A DNA stretch of 64,000 nt from assembly GCF_000344805.1 (NCBI RefSeq), contig NC_020453.1:1488001-1552000 (forward strand), written 5' to 3'. This DNA is from Bradyrhizobium oligotrophicum S58 (GTDB taxonomy: Bacteria > Pseudomonadota > Alphaproteobacteria > Rhizobiales > Xanthobacteraceae). A program made the translations under genes and the position numbers. Position 1 is the stretch's first letter. Each line of letters starts with the position of its first letter. The notes beneath the pieces are model-generated. The model did not search any database and had not been told where the DNA came from. It saw only the letters and a program-made list of their open reading frames with translations. Of this stretch, positions 45,773-57,311 are shown in pieces.

Positions 45773-45849
45773 GCAGTTGTAGCTCAGTTGGTTAGAGCGC
45801 CTGTCTGTGGAACAGGAGGTCGGTGGTTCGAGCCCACCCAACTGTACCA
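45773..45849 (+). tRNA. tRNA-His (GTG)
   Basis: 77 bp with encoded CCA. Acceptor stem GCAGTTG / CAACTGT (first pair G-U), D-arm GCTC...GAGC, anticodon loop CTGTGGA with GTG, T-arm GGTGG TTCGAGC CCACC. The discriminator is A73 and the base before G1 is T, so the usual G-1:C73 pair of tRNA-His is absent. This is the known alphaproteobacterial variant that pairs with a divergent histidyl-tRNA synthetase. Confidence 0.96.
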
Positions 45850-46169
45850 TGCGCCGAACGATCGCCATCCCCCTCCGCAAGCCCACTCGTCTGATCGTCG
45901 ACGCCCTGTCGCGTGTCGCTCATGGCTGCGCCTCGCGGTTCGAATCGTGCGCCATGGCGACGTCTCGCTTATGTCTTTGCACCGTGCCGTGCGTGCGCCG
46001 CGCTTTCGTCGCGGACGCCTGATCCCGATCTCCGTATTTCGACGGATATATCGACGGCGCGTCCGTTCGCTTTCAGTCCGCGCAGCTGGATGAGTAACGC
46101 GGCGGGACGCCGTTGCTTGCGAATCCGACCTCCTTCACTCACTATTTGCGGCAATGAGGGGAGGGGACA
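45850..46169. other. 320-bp gap after tRNA-His
   Basis: No gene supported. A few short frames without ribosome sites. The last 25 bp are purine-rich and serve the next gene. Confidence 0.5.
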
Positions 46170-46523
46170 ATGAGAGGGATGGATCTCAATCCATGCATCG
46201 CTGCCGTCCTGATCGTGACAGCCGCGCTGTTAGCGCCCGTAGCGGCACGGGCCTACACGGCCGAGCAGGAGCAGGCGTGCACGAGCGATGCCTTCCGGCT
46301 TTGTAGTTCCGACATTCCCGATGTCGATCGCGTCACCGCATGCATGGTCCGTCGCAAGGCTGAGCTGTCGCCGCCGTGTCGTGCTCAGTTCGGGCCGGAG
46401 CCGCGCCGGGCTGCGTCATCCGGACGCGCGCAACGGCCGATGAGCATCCGCCCCGCCAGCAAGACGCCGGTCACTGCACGGGCCGCCAAGACGAAGAAGT
46501 CGACGCGGCCGGACGCGACCTGA
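46170..46523 (+). CDS. small secreted Cys-containing protein, unknown
   Basis: 117 residues from ATG 46170 with a strong GGGGAGGGGACA site (ATG 46179 is also possible). Signal peptide to about residue 28 (ARA-YT). The mature part has four Cys (ACTSDAFRLCSSDI, ACMVRRKAELSPPC) spaced as two disulfides, resembling cysteine-rich-repeat-like secreted proteins common in Bradyrhizobium. A basic Arg/Pro/Lys tail from about 75 follows. Function unknown. Confidence 0.72.
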   Translation: MRGMDLNPCIAAVLIVTAALLAPVAARAYTAEQEQACTSDAFRLCSSDIPDVDRVTACMVRRKAELSPPCRAQFGPEPRRAASSGRAQRPMSIRPASKTPVTARAAKTKKSTRPDAT

Positions 46524-46805
46524 GCAACACCTGTTGCCGCATTCGACGGCATTCGGAACGAGCGTGATCAGTGGACGCGTTTCGTTCGCGTCTCGATGCG
46601 CAGCCTCAACATGCAAATGCGCTCGGAGAAGACCGGATGTTGTCGAGCAATGCGGTCGATCTGCTGCTTTTGCTGTTTCGGTGTGACTCAAAAACCAATG
46701 CGTTTCAGCAATCAGGAGTTACGTCTTATCAATCGCTAAATTTATCTTCCGCGAATCAGTGCGGTGATTCATTTTCGCGGCCGGGGTCAATCTGGAGGCC
46801 AAGTG

Positions 46806-47483
46806 ATGAACGTTATTGTTTTCGCATCGCGTAAGGGCGGTTCAGGCAAGAGCACCCTGGCCGCCCATCTCGCTGCGCAGATCAAGTCGAGCAAGTCCTG
46901 TCTGCTGATCGATGCCGACCCCCAGGGGTCGCTGACGCTCTGGCACAAGCTGCGCGGCACCAACGAGCCGCCGATCAAGACCGCCGTGAACTCGGTGAGC
47001 GCGATCGTGTCCGCCGCTCGCCGCGACGGCGTCGAGTGGGTGCTGATCGATACGCCGCCGACCGTGTCGGCGGTCGTCGAAGATGCGATCAAGAACGCGA
47101 CCATGGTGATCATCCCGGCGCGCCCCGGTGTGTTCGACGTCAACGCGGTCCAGGAGACGATCCAGACCTGCCGCTCCGCGCGCAAGCCTTATGCGGTCGT
47201 CCTCAATGGCGCGCCGGCGCGCCGCGACGATGCCGAGAGCCCGATCGTCACCATCGCCCGCGAGGCGCTGGCCAAGTTCAAGGCGCCGGTGTGGGGTGGA
47301 CAGATCACCAACCGCGCCGATCTGCTGATGGCACTGGGGCAGGGCGAAGGTGTGCGTGAATATTACGCCGAAGGCCGCGCCGCGGCTGAGATCGCGCGTC
47401 TGTGGGCTGCGATCGAGCGTTCGGTGAGGGCGATTCGCGGCACGGTGTCCGCCAACGGCGCCATGCACAAGCAGGCAGCCTGA
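46806..47483 (+). CDS. orphan ParA family ATPase
   Basis: 225 residues from ATG 46806 (GGAGGCCAAGTG in front). Deviant Walker A KGGSGKST (residues 10-17) with the signature first Lys, the switch DADPQGSLTLWHKL near 39 and Walker B VLIDTPP near 82. Such ATPases position DNA or protein clusters such as chemoreceptor arrays. There is no parB, parS-like repeat or replication gene nearby, so it is probably not a plasmid partition gene but a cytoplasmic cargo-positioning ParA. Confidence 0.88.
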   Translation: MNVIVFASRKGGSGKSTLAAHLAAQIKSSKSCLLIDADPQGSLTLWHKLRGTNEPPIKTAVNSVSAIVSAARRDGVEWVLIDTPPTVSAVVEDAIKNATMVIIPARPGVFDVNAVQETIQTCRSARKPYAVVLNGAPARRDDAESPIVTIAREALAKFKAPVWGGQITNRADLLMALGQGEGVREYYAEGRAAAEIARLWAAIERSVRAIRGTVSANGAMHKQAA

Positions 47484-47579
47484 TCTCAAAATCCTGTCGC
47501 CACGCACGCGCGGTTCTCCGCGCGTTTTCGTGCGCGGTCGGTTCGTCGCCAAGCCGCCCGGTGGGGCCGCGCAGCGACG

Positions 47580-47714
47580 TCAGGCGATCATCAGCAGATA
47601 GAAGGCGATCGCCGGCGTCAGGGTCAGGATCACGGACCAGATCCCGACCGCCCATAGAATATCTTCGACGCTGAACCCAGGCTGTTCTGGGTATGGATGA
47701 TCCTGCAAAGCCAC
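47580..47714 (-). CDS. 44-residue membrane peptide, unknown
   Basis: Starts with GTG 47714 just after GGGGGC and runs to TGA at 47580. The protein has a polar start (ALQDHPYPEQPGFSVEDI) and one membrane helix (residues about 19-43, LWAVGIWSVILTLTPAIAFY). It lies downstream of the convergent ParA gene. Short, but the amphipathic-to-hydrophobic layout and codon use are those of real genes. No family known. Confidence 0.5.
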   Translation of the reverse strand: MALQDHPYPEQPGFSVEDILWAVGIWSVILTLTPAIAFYLLMIA

Positions 47715-47915
47715 GACGCCCCCGTGCTTTTGACGTTTTCAACATCCATAGCGGAACATCTTTAAACACGAGGTTGCGGACTGCGCCGCATTTGAGCGCG
47801 CCTGGTAGCTCGGATTAACCACGCAAGTCCGGTCTCGGTGTTGGCAGTGGTCGCGTCGCCGGCTCCGTCGTCGCGATCGGGACGAGTCGGAGCCGGCGAT
47901 CGCGTTGGCGACGGT

Positions 47916-48836
47916 TCAGGCGACGCGGCTCTGCGCCGCTGCCGTCCGGCGCTCGATCTCCTTATCCAGTCGCGCGGCGAGTGCGGCGCCGACCTCGACC
48001 ATCGGCAGGCGCACCTCGGGGCTTGCAATCACGCCGGTGCGCGCCAGCCAGTACTTCGCCGGGGCAGGGCTCGGCTCGGTGAACAGCAGCCGCGTGAGAT
48101 CCTCGACCTCGGTCCAGCACGCCGCCGCGGCGTCGTGTCGGCCCGCCCTCACATGCTGCAGGATCGCGGCAAACGTCTCGGTCTCCAGATGTGCTGAAAG
48201 CAGGATGGCCCCTTCGGCGCCGGCCTGCAGGGCGTCGAAGCTCTGGGCGTCTTCACCGGTCAGGAGGCGGAAGCCTGCCGGCTTGCGCGCGATGAGATCC
48301 CGGGTCTGCATGCGGTTAGCGCAGCAATCCTTGAGGCCTGCGATGGCGGGATGCTCGGCGAGCTGCAGCAGCGTCTCGTTGTCGAGCCCGACGGCCGAGC
48401 GATAGGGAATGTTGTAGAGCACGATCGGGTGCGTGGTGCGCTCGGCCAATGCGGTGAAATGCGCCAGCAGGCCGCGCTGCGACGGACGGACGTAAGGCGG
48501 GCTCGAGATCAGATAGAAGTCGATCGGCCAGGATGCGGTTCGGTCGAGCGCCTCGATCAGATCGGCCGTCGCGACGCCGCCGACGCCGAGACAGATCGGC
48601 AGCGGTCGGCCTGTCGCTGCGAGTTCGTCACGGACCACGCCGACCAGGCGCGCGCGCTCGTCCCATGACAAGGCCAGTCCTTCGCCTGACGTCGCGCCGA
48701 GCATCAGCCCATCGATCGGCCGGGCGGCGTAGTGTCGAATCAGATTGCGCAAGGATGGCTCGTCGAGCGCGCCGTCGCGAAACGGCGTGATCAGCGGCAG
48801 CCAGAGTCCTTGCAGTCGCGTTCGAGGGTCGGTCAT
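47916..48836 (-). CDS. dihydrodipicolinate synthase/NAL-family aldolase
   Basis: 306 residues from ATG 48836 (AAGGAGATGGACC). The fold motifs are GATSGEGLALSWDER (GTTGE type, binds the keto-acid carboxylate), LYNIPYRSAVGL with the active Tyr, and GLKDCCAN with the Schiff-base Lys. Several relatives use pyruvate with aldehydes other than aspartate semialdehyde, so dapA function is not certain; the true lysine dapA is usually elsewhere in rhizobia. A terminator lies in its own leader. Confidence 0.85.
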   Translation of the reverse strand: MTDPRTRLQGLWLPLITPFRDGALDEPSLRNLIRHYAARPIDGLMLGATSGEGLALSWDERARLVGVVRDELAATGRPLPICLGVGGVATADLIEALDRTASWPIDFYLISSPPYVRPSQRGLLAHFTALAERTTHPIVLYNIPYRSAVGLDNETLLQLAEHPAIAGLKDCCANRMQTRDLIARKPAGFRLLTGEDAQSFDALQAGAEGAILLSAHLETETFAAILQHVRAGRHDAAAACWTEVEDLTRLLFTEPSPAPAKYWLARTGVIASPEVRLPMVEVGAALAARLDKEIERRTAAAQSRVA

Positions 48837-48876
48837 GGTCCATCTCCTTGGGGAATTGCCGGAGACGGGACATGAA

Positions 48877-48901
48877 AAAACCCCGTCCTTGCGGCGGGGC
48901 T
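48877..48901 (-). terminator. terminator in the leader of the DapA-like gene
   Basis: Read on the minus strand: AGCCCCGCC, loop GCAA, GGACGGGG, then TTTTTT. It is 41 bp upstream of the aldolase ATG, so it would stop any leader transcript before the gene, as in attenuation. Confidence 0.7.
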
Positions 48902-49074
48902 TGGTGATGCGGCGGCGAAACTTTTGAGAGCTTCTAACGCACGCGTCCACACATCCCCGGGAGGGGTGCTTTTTTCGACGACAGCTTCGCGTGCGAAAAG
49001 GTGGACATGCGATCTACATGCGCAATGCTGCCGATGCTGTCAACGCTGCATCGGCAGTGACGGGAAACAACCGG

Positions 49075-49106
49075 CAAAAAAGAAGCCGGGCCCAATGAGC
49101 CCGGCT
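49075..49106 (-). terminator. terminator downstream of the LysR gene
   Basis: On the minus strand AGCCGGGC-TCATTG-GCCCGGCT followed by TCTTTTTTG, 175 bp after the lysR stop. Confidence 0.82.
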
Positions 49107-49280
49107 GGAGGTATTGGCCAACGCGGCCGACACAATCACCTTCCAAGAAGGATTTCTGAGCGCTTGCGCCGCTGGAGGAGGGGGGACAATGCGCAACGCC
49201 AACGCTCAGCACACCAAGAGTATGAGCTTCGATGCGGCCCTCCAGCAACCATGCGGGCCGCATGTCAGACATGCACAATC

Positions 49281-50174
49281 TCAAGCCGGCCAGCGCTGCG
49301 CTTTGCTCACGACAAAGTCACGGAACACCTGCACGCGCGCCACCGTCTTCAATTCCTCGGGATAGACGAAGTAGGTGTCGAGCTGAATCGAGTCGGACTC
49401 GCCGAACAACTGCACGAGGCGGCTGTTCTCTTCGACGAGGTAGTCGGGCAGCGCGGCGATGCCGAGGCCCTGCTGGCAGGCGCGGACGAGGCCGAGAATG
49501 TTGTTGACCCGGAAATAGGCCTCGCGCGGGCCGGAGCCGTTGCGGCCGGCATCGACCAGCCAGCTGCGGTTCTGCAGGTGCGGCGCGACCTGGCCGTCGG
49601 CGAGCATGATGATGCGATGATCGTCGAGCTCGTCCAGAGTCCGCGGCGTGCCGAAGCGCTTCACATATTCCGGTGAGCAATAAGCGTGGAAGCTGATCGC
49701 GAACAGCTTGCGCTGGATCAGGTCAGGCTGGGTCGGCTTGCGGGTGCGGATCGCAACGTCGGCCTCGCGCATCGACAAATCGAGCTCTTCGTCGGTGACG
49801 ATCAGCGAGATCCGGATCTCCGGATACAGCGCGGTGAATTCGCCGAGCCGCGGAATCAGCCAGTTGATGCCGACGCCGGGCGTGGTCGTGATCTTCAGGT
49901 CGCCGCTCGGCCGCTCGCGGCTGTCGGTGAGCTTGGCCCGCGCCGCCTGCAGCTGCATGAAGACGTCATGCGCGGTGCGGAACAACAGGTCGCCCTGCTC
50001 GGTGAGGATCAGGCCGCGGGCGTGGCGATGGAATAGCGAGACCGCCAGCTCTTGTTCGAGCGCGCTGACCTGGCGCGACACTGCCGATTGCGACAGCCCG
50101 AGCTGCTCCCCGGCATGCGTGAAGCTCCCCGCTTCCGCCGCTGCGTGAAACACCTTCAGCTTGTCCCAATCCAT
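49281..50174 (-). CDS. LysR-family transcriptional regulator
   Basis: 297 residues from ATG 50174. The DNA-binding domain (KLKVFHAAAEAGSFTHAGEQLGLSQSAVSRQVSALE) is followed by a periplasmic-binding-like effector domain to the end. ATG 50204 adds ten residues and is possible. It begins 37 bp after the trxB stop on the same strand, so trxB and lysR may be cotranscribed. A terminator lies 175 bp after the stop. Targets unknown. Confidence 0.9.
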   Translation of the reverse strand: MDWDKLKVFHAAAEAGSFTHAGEQLGLSQSAVSRQVSALEQELAVSLFHRHARGLILTEQGDLLFRTAHDVFMQLQAARAKLTDSRERPSGDLKITTTPGVGINWLIPRLGEFTALYPEIRISLIVTDEELDLSMREADVAIRTRKPTQPDLIQRKLFAISFHAYCSPEYVKRFGTPRTLDELDDHRIIMLADGQVAPHLQNRSWLVDAGRNGSGPREAYFRVNNILGLVRACQQGLGIAALPDYLVEENSRLVQLFGESDSIQLDTYFVYPEELKTVARVQVFRDFVVSKAQRWPA

Positions 50175-50211
50175 GTCCTTAAATCCATCCCGTGATCGTG
50201 GCATCGTCAGT

Positions 50212-51177
50212 TCATTCCGCCGCGGCGCGTTCGCTCGCAGCGTGGGCGAGGAAGCGTTCGGCTTCGAGGGCGGCCATGCAGCCCATGCCGGCCGCGGTGA
50301 TCGCCTGCCGGTAGGTTTCGTCGGCGACGTCGCCGGCGGCAAACACACCGGGGACGGAGGTCGCGGTCGTGCCCGGAACCACCTCGACGTAACCGGAAGG
50401 TTTCAGTTTGAGCTGGCCGGCGACCAGCTCCGTTGCCGGTGCATGGCCGATCGCGACGAACACGCCGTCGGCGGGCAGCTCGGAGACGGCGCCTGTCTTG
50501 ACGTTCTTGAGCCGGACATGCGTCACCTTGGACGGCGCGCTGCCGCCGCAGATCTCGTCCAGCGCGCTGTCCCACACCACCTTGATCTTGGGGTGCTTGA
50601 ACAGCCGCTCCTGCAGGATGCGCTCGGCGCGGAAATGATCGCGCCGATGCACGACCGTCACCGTCGAGGCGAAGTTGGTCAGGAACAGCGCCTCCTCGAC
50701 CGCGGTGTTGCCGCCGCCGACCACCACGACCTCCTTGCCGCGATAGAAGAAGCCGTCGCAGGTGGCGCAGGCGGAGACGCCAAAGCCCTTGAAGGTTTCC
50801 TCCGACGGCAGTCCCAGCCAGCGCGCCTGCGCGCCCGTGGCCAGGATGACCGTCTCCGCGAGATAGATGTCGCCGGAGTCGCAGGTCAGGCGAAACGGAC
50901 GCTGTCCCAGCTCGAGCTTGGTCACCAGGTCGGTCTTGATCTGGGCGCCGACATGCGTCGCCTGCTTCTCCATCTGCTCCATCAGCCAGGGGCCCTGGAT
51001 GACGTCGGCAAAACCCGGATAGTTCTCGACGTCGGTCGTGATCGTGAGCTGGCCGCCCGGCTGGATGCCCTGGATCAGCACCGGCTCCAGCATAGCCCGT
51101 GCCGCGTAGATCGCCGCCGTGTAGCCTGCGGGGCCGGACCCGATGATGACGACTTTGGCATGGATCGGAGCTTGCAT
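50212..51177 (-). CDS. trxB: thioredoxin-disulfide reductase
   Basis: Flavoenzyme that reduces thioredoxin with NADPH. 321 residues; FAD motif IIGSGPAGYTAAIYAARA, redox-active CATC (C137, C140), NADPH motif GGGNTAVEEALFL and the C-terminal GVFAAGDVADETYRQAITAAGMG. All parts intact and length typical. First gene of a likely trxB-lysR unit. A 283-bp gap separates it from the divergent Lrp regulator. Confidence 0.96.
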   Translation of the reverse strand: MQAPIHAKVVIIGSGPAGYTAAIYAARAMLEPVLIQGIQPGGQLTITTDVENYPGFADVIQGPWLMEQMEKQATHVGAQIKTDLVTKLELGQRPFRLTCDSGDIYLAETVILATGAQARWLGLPSEETFKGFGVSACATCDGFFYRGKEVVVVGGGNTAVEEALFLTNFASTVTVVHRRDHFRAERILQERLFKHPKIKVVWDSALDEICGGSAPSKVTHVRLKNVKTGAVSELPADGVFVAIGHAPATELVAGQLKLKPSGYVEVVPGTTATSVPGVFAAGDVADETYRQAITAAGMGCMAALEAERFLAHAASERAAAE

Positions 51178-51460
51178 GGGGCCGATAACTCGCTCGAAAA
51201 GGGAGGATTGACGACGTAGCGAGCGGATTGCGCGGAAGAAACGCCCCGAAGCCCCATCGAAAATGTCAAATCCAAGTCTAAGCCATCTGGCCAGCCATGC
51301 AAGAATTGCAACGCATCTCGGCGAATTTTCCCTTCACGAGCCGGTCAACAGGGGAAATCTTGAGTAATAAAATTGCGCAAATTGGCCGGGTTGCGCTAAG
51401 AGAGTTGCCATCCGCCCGGGGGCACGCCTCCCGCATGTTCCCGCCAGACCCCCGCTCCCC

Positions 51461-51940
51461 GTGTCCAAAAATCTTGACGAGATCGATCTCAAAATTCTGA
51501 GCGAAATCCAGGCCGATGGCAGGATCACCAATGTCGAGCTCGCCAAGCGGGTCGGCATTTCGCCGCCGCCATGCCTGCGGCGGGTCCGGACCCTGGAAGA
51601 GGAAGGCTACATCACCGGCTACCGGGGCCTGCTCGATCCCCGCAAGCTCGGCTTCGACGTGACCGTGTTCGCCTCGGTCCACCTGTCGAGCCAGGCCGAT
51701 GCCGACCTGAAGGCGTTCGAGGAGTTCGTGCGGTCGGAGCCGCTGGTCCGGGAATGCTGGATGCTCTCGGGCGAGGTCGACTTCATCCTGAAATGCGTGG
51801 CGCCGGACATGGCGACGTTTCAGGAGTTCGTGACGCATCTGACGGCGGCGCCCCATGTGCGCAACGTCAGGACCTCGCTGGTGCTGCACAACTCCAAATA
51901 CGAAGCGGCCGTGCCGCTCGAGGTCAAGGGGCGGAGCTAA
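51461..51940 (+). CDS. Lrp/AsnC-family regulator
   Basis: 159 residues with a winged helix (LDEIDLKILSEIQADGRITN, LAKRVGISPPPCLRRVRTLE) and an RAM/AsnC ligand domain (about 75-150). GTG start at 51461; there is no strong ribosome site. It binds amino acids or small effectors. It stands alone, divergent from trxB. Confidence 0.9.
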   Translation: MSKNLDEIDLKILSEIQADGRITNVELAKRVGISPPPCLRRVRTLEEEGYITGYRGLLDPRKLGFDVTVFASVHLSSQADADLKAFEEFVRSEPLVRECWMLSGEVDFILKCVAPDMATFQEFVTHLTAAPHVRNVRTSLVLHNSKYEAAVPLEVKGRS

Positions 51941-51977
51941 GCCCCTTGGAGATCATTCTTGAAGATCATTCTTGGAG

Positions 51978-52080
51978 GTCATTCCGGGGCAGCCCCCACA
52001 GGGGCTGAACCCGGAATCTCGAGATCGTCTCGCCAGCTCTGGATTCCGGGTTCGGTGCTGTCGCATCGGCCCGGAATGAC
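51978..52080. repeat. palindromic intergenic repeat, copy C
   Basis: 103 bp bounded by GTCATTCCGGGGC and GGCCCGGAATGAC, with core CTCTGGATTCCGGG. Matches copies A and B near 24.4 kb in length, ends and core. Just to its left the 11-mer GATCATTCTTG occurs twice in tandem (51951 and 51964). Sits between the convergent Lrp and DoxX genes. Confidence 0.78.
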
Positions 52081-52098
52081 GATGCAGAGCGTCGAAGC

Positions 52099-52503
52099 TC
52101 AGCTTTTCTTCCGCAGCATCGCGTCCAGGCTGATCGGGCCGCCGCCGGCCGTCGCCAGGTACAGGCAGGAGAAGCAGAATGCGATCGCCGCGGTGCCGTT
52201 GTTCAGGAGCGGCAGCCATACCGGCTCGCCCGTCTTGAACATGTGGCCCATGAAGTAGGCGAAGGCCATCTCGCCAGCCAGGATGAACGCGACGGGCCGA
52301 GTGAGCAGGCCGACCATCAGCAACGCGCCAAGCACCAGCTCGATCATGCCAGCCGTGTAGATCAGCGGCGGAATGTTGGCGAAGTACGGGATGACAGGAA
52401 ACTTGAAGATCTTGGCCACGCCGTATTGAAACAACAGCAGGCCGGTGATGAAGCGAAACAGGCTGAGTGCAGCCGGTTGCCATTTCGAGAGCATCTGCTC
52501 CAT
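52099..52503 (-). CDS. DoxX-family membrane protein
   Basis: 134 residues with four membrane helices and the landmarks ALSLFRFITGLLLFQYGVAKI, AGMIELVLGALLMVGLLTRP, AGEMAFAYFMGHMF. DoxX proteins of this size are linked to redox or thiol stress in some bacteria but the function is unsettled. ATG 52503 with GGGGGACG in front; the frame continues upstream. Convergent with the Lrp gene across a repeat. Confidence 0.85.
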   Translation of the reverse strand: MEQMLSKWQPAALSLFRFITGLLLFQYGVAKIFKFPVIPYFANIPPLIYTAGMIELVLGALLMVGLLTRPVAFILAGEMAFAYFMGHMFKTGEPVWLPLLNNGTAAIAFCFSCLYLATAGGGPISLDAMLRKKS

Positions 52504-52691
52504 GTGTGATCGTCCCCCAACAGAAAACCATGATGCGACGATGGCCGGATCGGTCGTTGCCGCCCCGCTCGTCGCCCCAGATTTAGCTGATTGCCGGAAC
52601 TGCGTCACCGGCATGTGTCGTGACATCAGATGAATTGGGCGTGTACTGCCGAAGTGGTGCCCTTTCGCCGCCGTGCAACCGCGGAAACGAC

Positions 52692-52719
52692 AAAGGGCCG
52701 CGCCCTGGCGCAGCCCTTC
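52692..52719 (-). terminator. greA terminator
   Basis: On the minus strand AAGGGCTGCGCC-AGG-GCGCGGCCCTT and a short T run, 30 bp after the greA stop. Confidence 0.8.
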
Positions 52720-52748
52720 GATGCGTTGAGACGGGACTTTGCCTCGTC

Positions 52749-53225
52749 TCAGCGCCACTCGACCTTGGCGATTTCGTAGGACTTGGCGCCGCCCGGCGCC
52801 ATGACCTCGACGGTGGTCCCCATCTTCTTGCCGATCAACGCGCGCGCGAGCGGCGAGGTGATCGAAATCTTGCCCTTCTTGGCGTCCGCTTCGACCTCGC
52901 CGACGATCTGCCAGACCGCCTTCTTCTCGGTGTCCTCGTCGATCAGGGTCACCGTTGCGCCGAACTTGATCGTATCTCCGGAGAGCTTGGTGACGTCGAT
53001 GATGTCGGCGCGTGCGAGCTTGTCCTCCAGCTCGGCGATGCGGCCCTCATTGTGCGACTGCTCTTCCTTGGCGGCATGATATTCCGCGTTCTCCGACAGG
53101 TCGCCGTGCGAGCGCGCTTCGGCGATGTGTTCGATGATGCGCGGCCGGTCCACCGATTGTCGCTTCTTCAGCTCGGTCTCCAGCGCGGCGTAGCCGCCCG
53201 AGGTCATCGGAACCTTTTCCACCAT
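52749..53225 (-). CDS. greA: transcription elongation factor GreA
   Basis: 158 residues. The N-terminal coiled coil carries the tip acidic pair in [16 protein letters not shown], which activates RNA cleavage by stalled RNA polymerase. The C-terminal FKBP-like part has [19 protein letters not shown]. It follows carB after 208 bp on the same strand, the usual rhizobial order. Confidence 0.96.
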   Translation of the reverse strand: MVEKVPMTSGGYAALETELKKRQSVDRPRIIEHIAEARSHGDLSENAEYHAAKEEQSHNEGRIAELEDKLARADIIDVTKLSGDTIKFGATVTLIDEDTEKKAVWQIVGEVEADAKKGKISITSPLARALIGKKMGTTVEVMAPGGAKSYEIAKVEWR

Positions 53226-53433
53226 CTCTTCTCGTCCTTCAGTCGTGCGGGCAAAGCGCGCACGATCAGCATCTCCAGAACAGGCCTTTATAGCCCAAGC
53301 ATAGCCGCTCGGCTCGATGATAGCGACCCGCCAAGGGCCTGACCAACATCAAACCGCGCGGCGAGTTCCTGCCGAGAGGCTTTATTGCCGATTGTTGCCA
53401 ACCGCTTAGTGGGCCTTCGCCCGCTCGACGCGA

Positions 53434-56898
<3,465 letters not shown>

Positions 56899-56935
56899 TC
56901 AAGCTCACGGGCAAGAAACGGCAGGAATTGGGCAC

Positions 56936-56965
56936 AAAAAAAGGGCGCGCGTATCGCGCGTCCCC
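56936..56965 (-). terminator. terminator between tRNA-Cys and carB
   Basis: On the minus strand GGGACGCGCG-ATA-CGCGCGCCC with one bulge, followed by TTTTTTT. It lies just upstream of carB and could end the tRNA-Cys transcript. Confidence 0.75.
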
Positions 56966-57131
56966 TAAGGCCCTGGGCGCGACCAGTTCTCGCGCGCGAG
57001 CGGTCTTTAGACCAGTTTCCTCTGAGCGGAAAGGGTTTTGGGCCGAAATCAACGGCCAATTTGGCCGGGACGGGCAGAAGGGTGGCCGTGAGCGCTGGCT
57101 CGCCGAGCCGAAGCCGCGCAGCGGCGAAGGC
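56966..57131. other. non-coding stretch before tRNA-Cys
   Basis: Part of a 413-bp gene-free interval that also holds the terminator and the tRNA. Only short unsupported frames are seen; no ribosome site. Confidence 0.4.
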
Positions 57132-57208
57132 TGGAGGCCCGGCCTGGACTTGAACCAGGTTCAAGAGCGTTGCACCGCTCTTCGCGTCGTAGCTTCCGCC
57201 ACCGGGCC
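57132..57208 (-). tRNA. tRNA-Cys (GCA), non-standard fold
   Basis: 77 bp with encoded CCA and U73. The acceptor stem GGCCCGG / CCGGGCC and T-arm CCTGG-TTCAAGT-CCAGG are perfect. U33 followed by GCA and A37 gives a Cys anticodon. The rest is odd: the D-loop GAAGCTACGA lacks the conserved GG, the D-stem has three pairs, the anticodon stem can form seven pairs (AAGAGCG / CGCTCTT) leaving a 6-base loop, and the variable loop is then only 3 bases. Either a working isoacceptor with unusual shape or a decaying copy. Confidence 0.7.
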
Positions 57209-57311
57209 GGGGACGATCTTACCCCTCACGGCGGCGTGAGCCAGCCCGTGTTTCAATTAACCCTAATTCCTTTGCGGAATATGGCTGATGGCCGGCCGGC
57301 GACCGTGACGG

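Larger units (their letters stand above)
48837..49280. other. non-coding gap with two terminators and a hairpin
   Basis: 444 bp between the aldolase and the LysR gene, both on the minus strand. It holds two minus-strand terminators, 48877-48901 and 49075-49106, with about 170 bp between them that contains a 10-bp inverted repeat at 49028-49057 (CTGCCGATGC / GCATCGGCAG). Something transcribed on the minus strand between the terminators, either a small RNA or a long aldolase leader, would explain this. Confidence 0.6.

Noticed and set aside
46806..47483. Plasmid or phage partition locus around the ParA gene
   Set aside because: No parB, no parS-like repeats, no replication or integrase gene nearby; ParA of the orphan type is more likely.
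49190..49365. Plus-strand short frame behind a GGAGGAGGGGGG tract
   Set aside because: It runs into the 3' end of the lysR gene on the opposite strand and its product shows no protein-like pattern; the purine tract alone is not enough.
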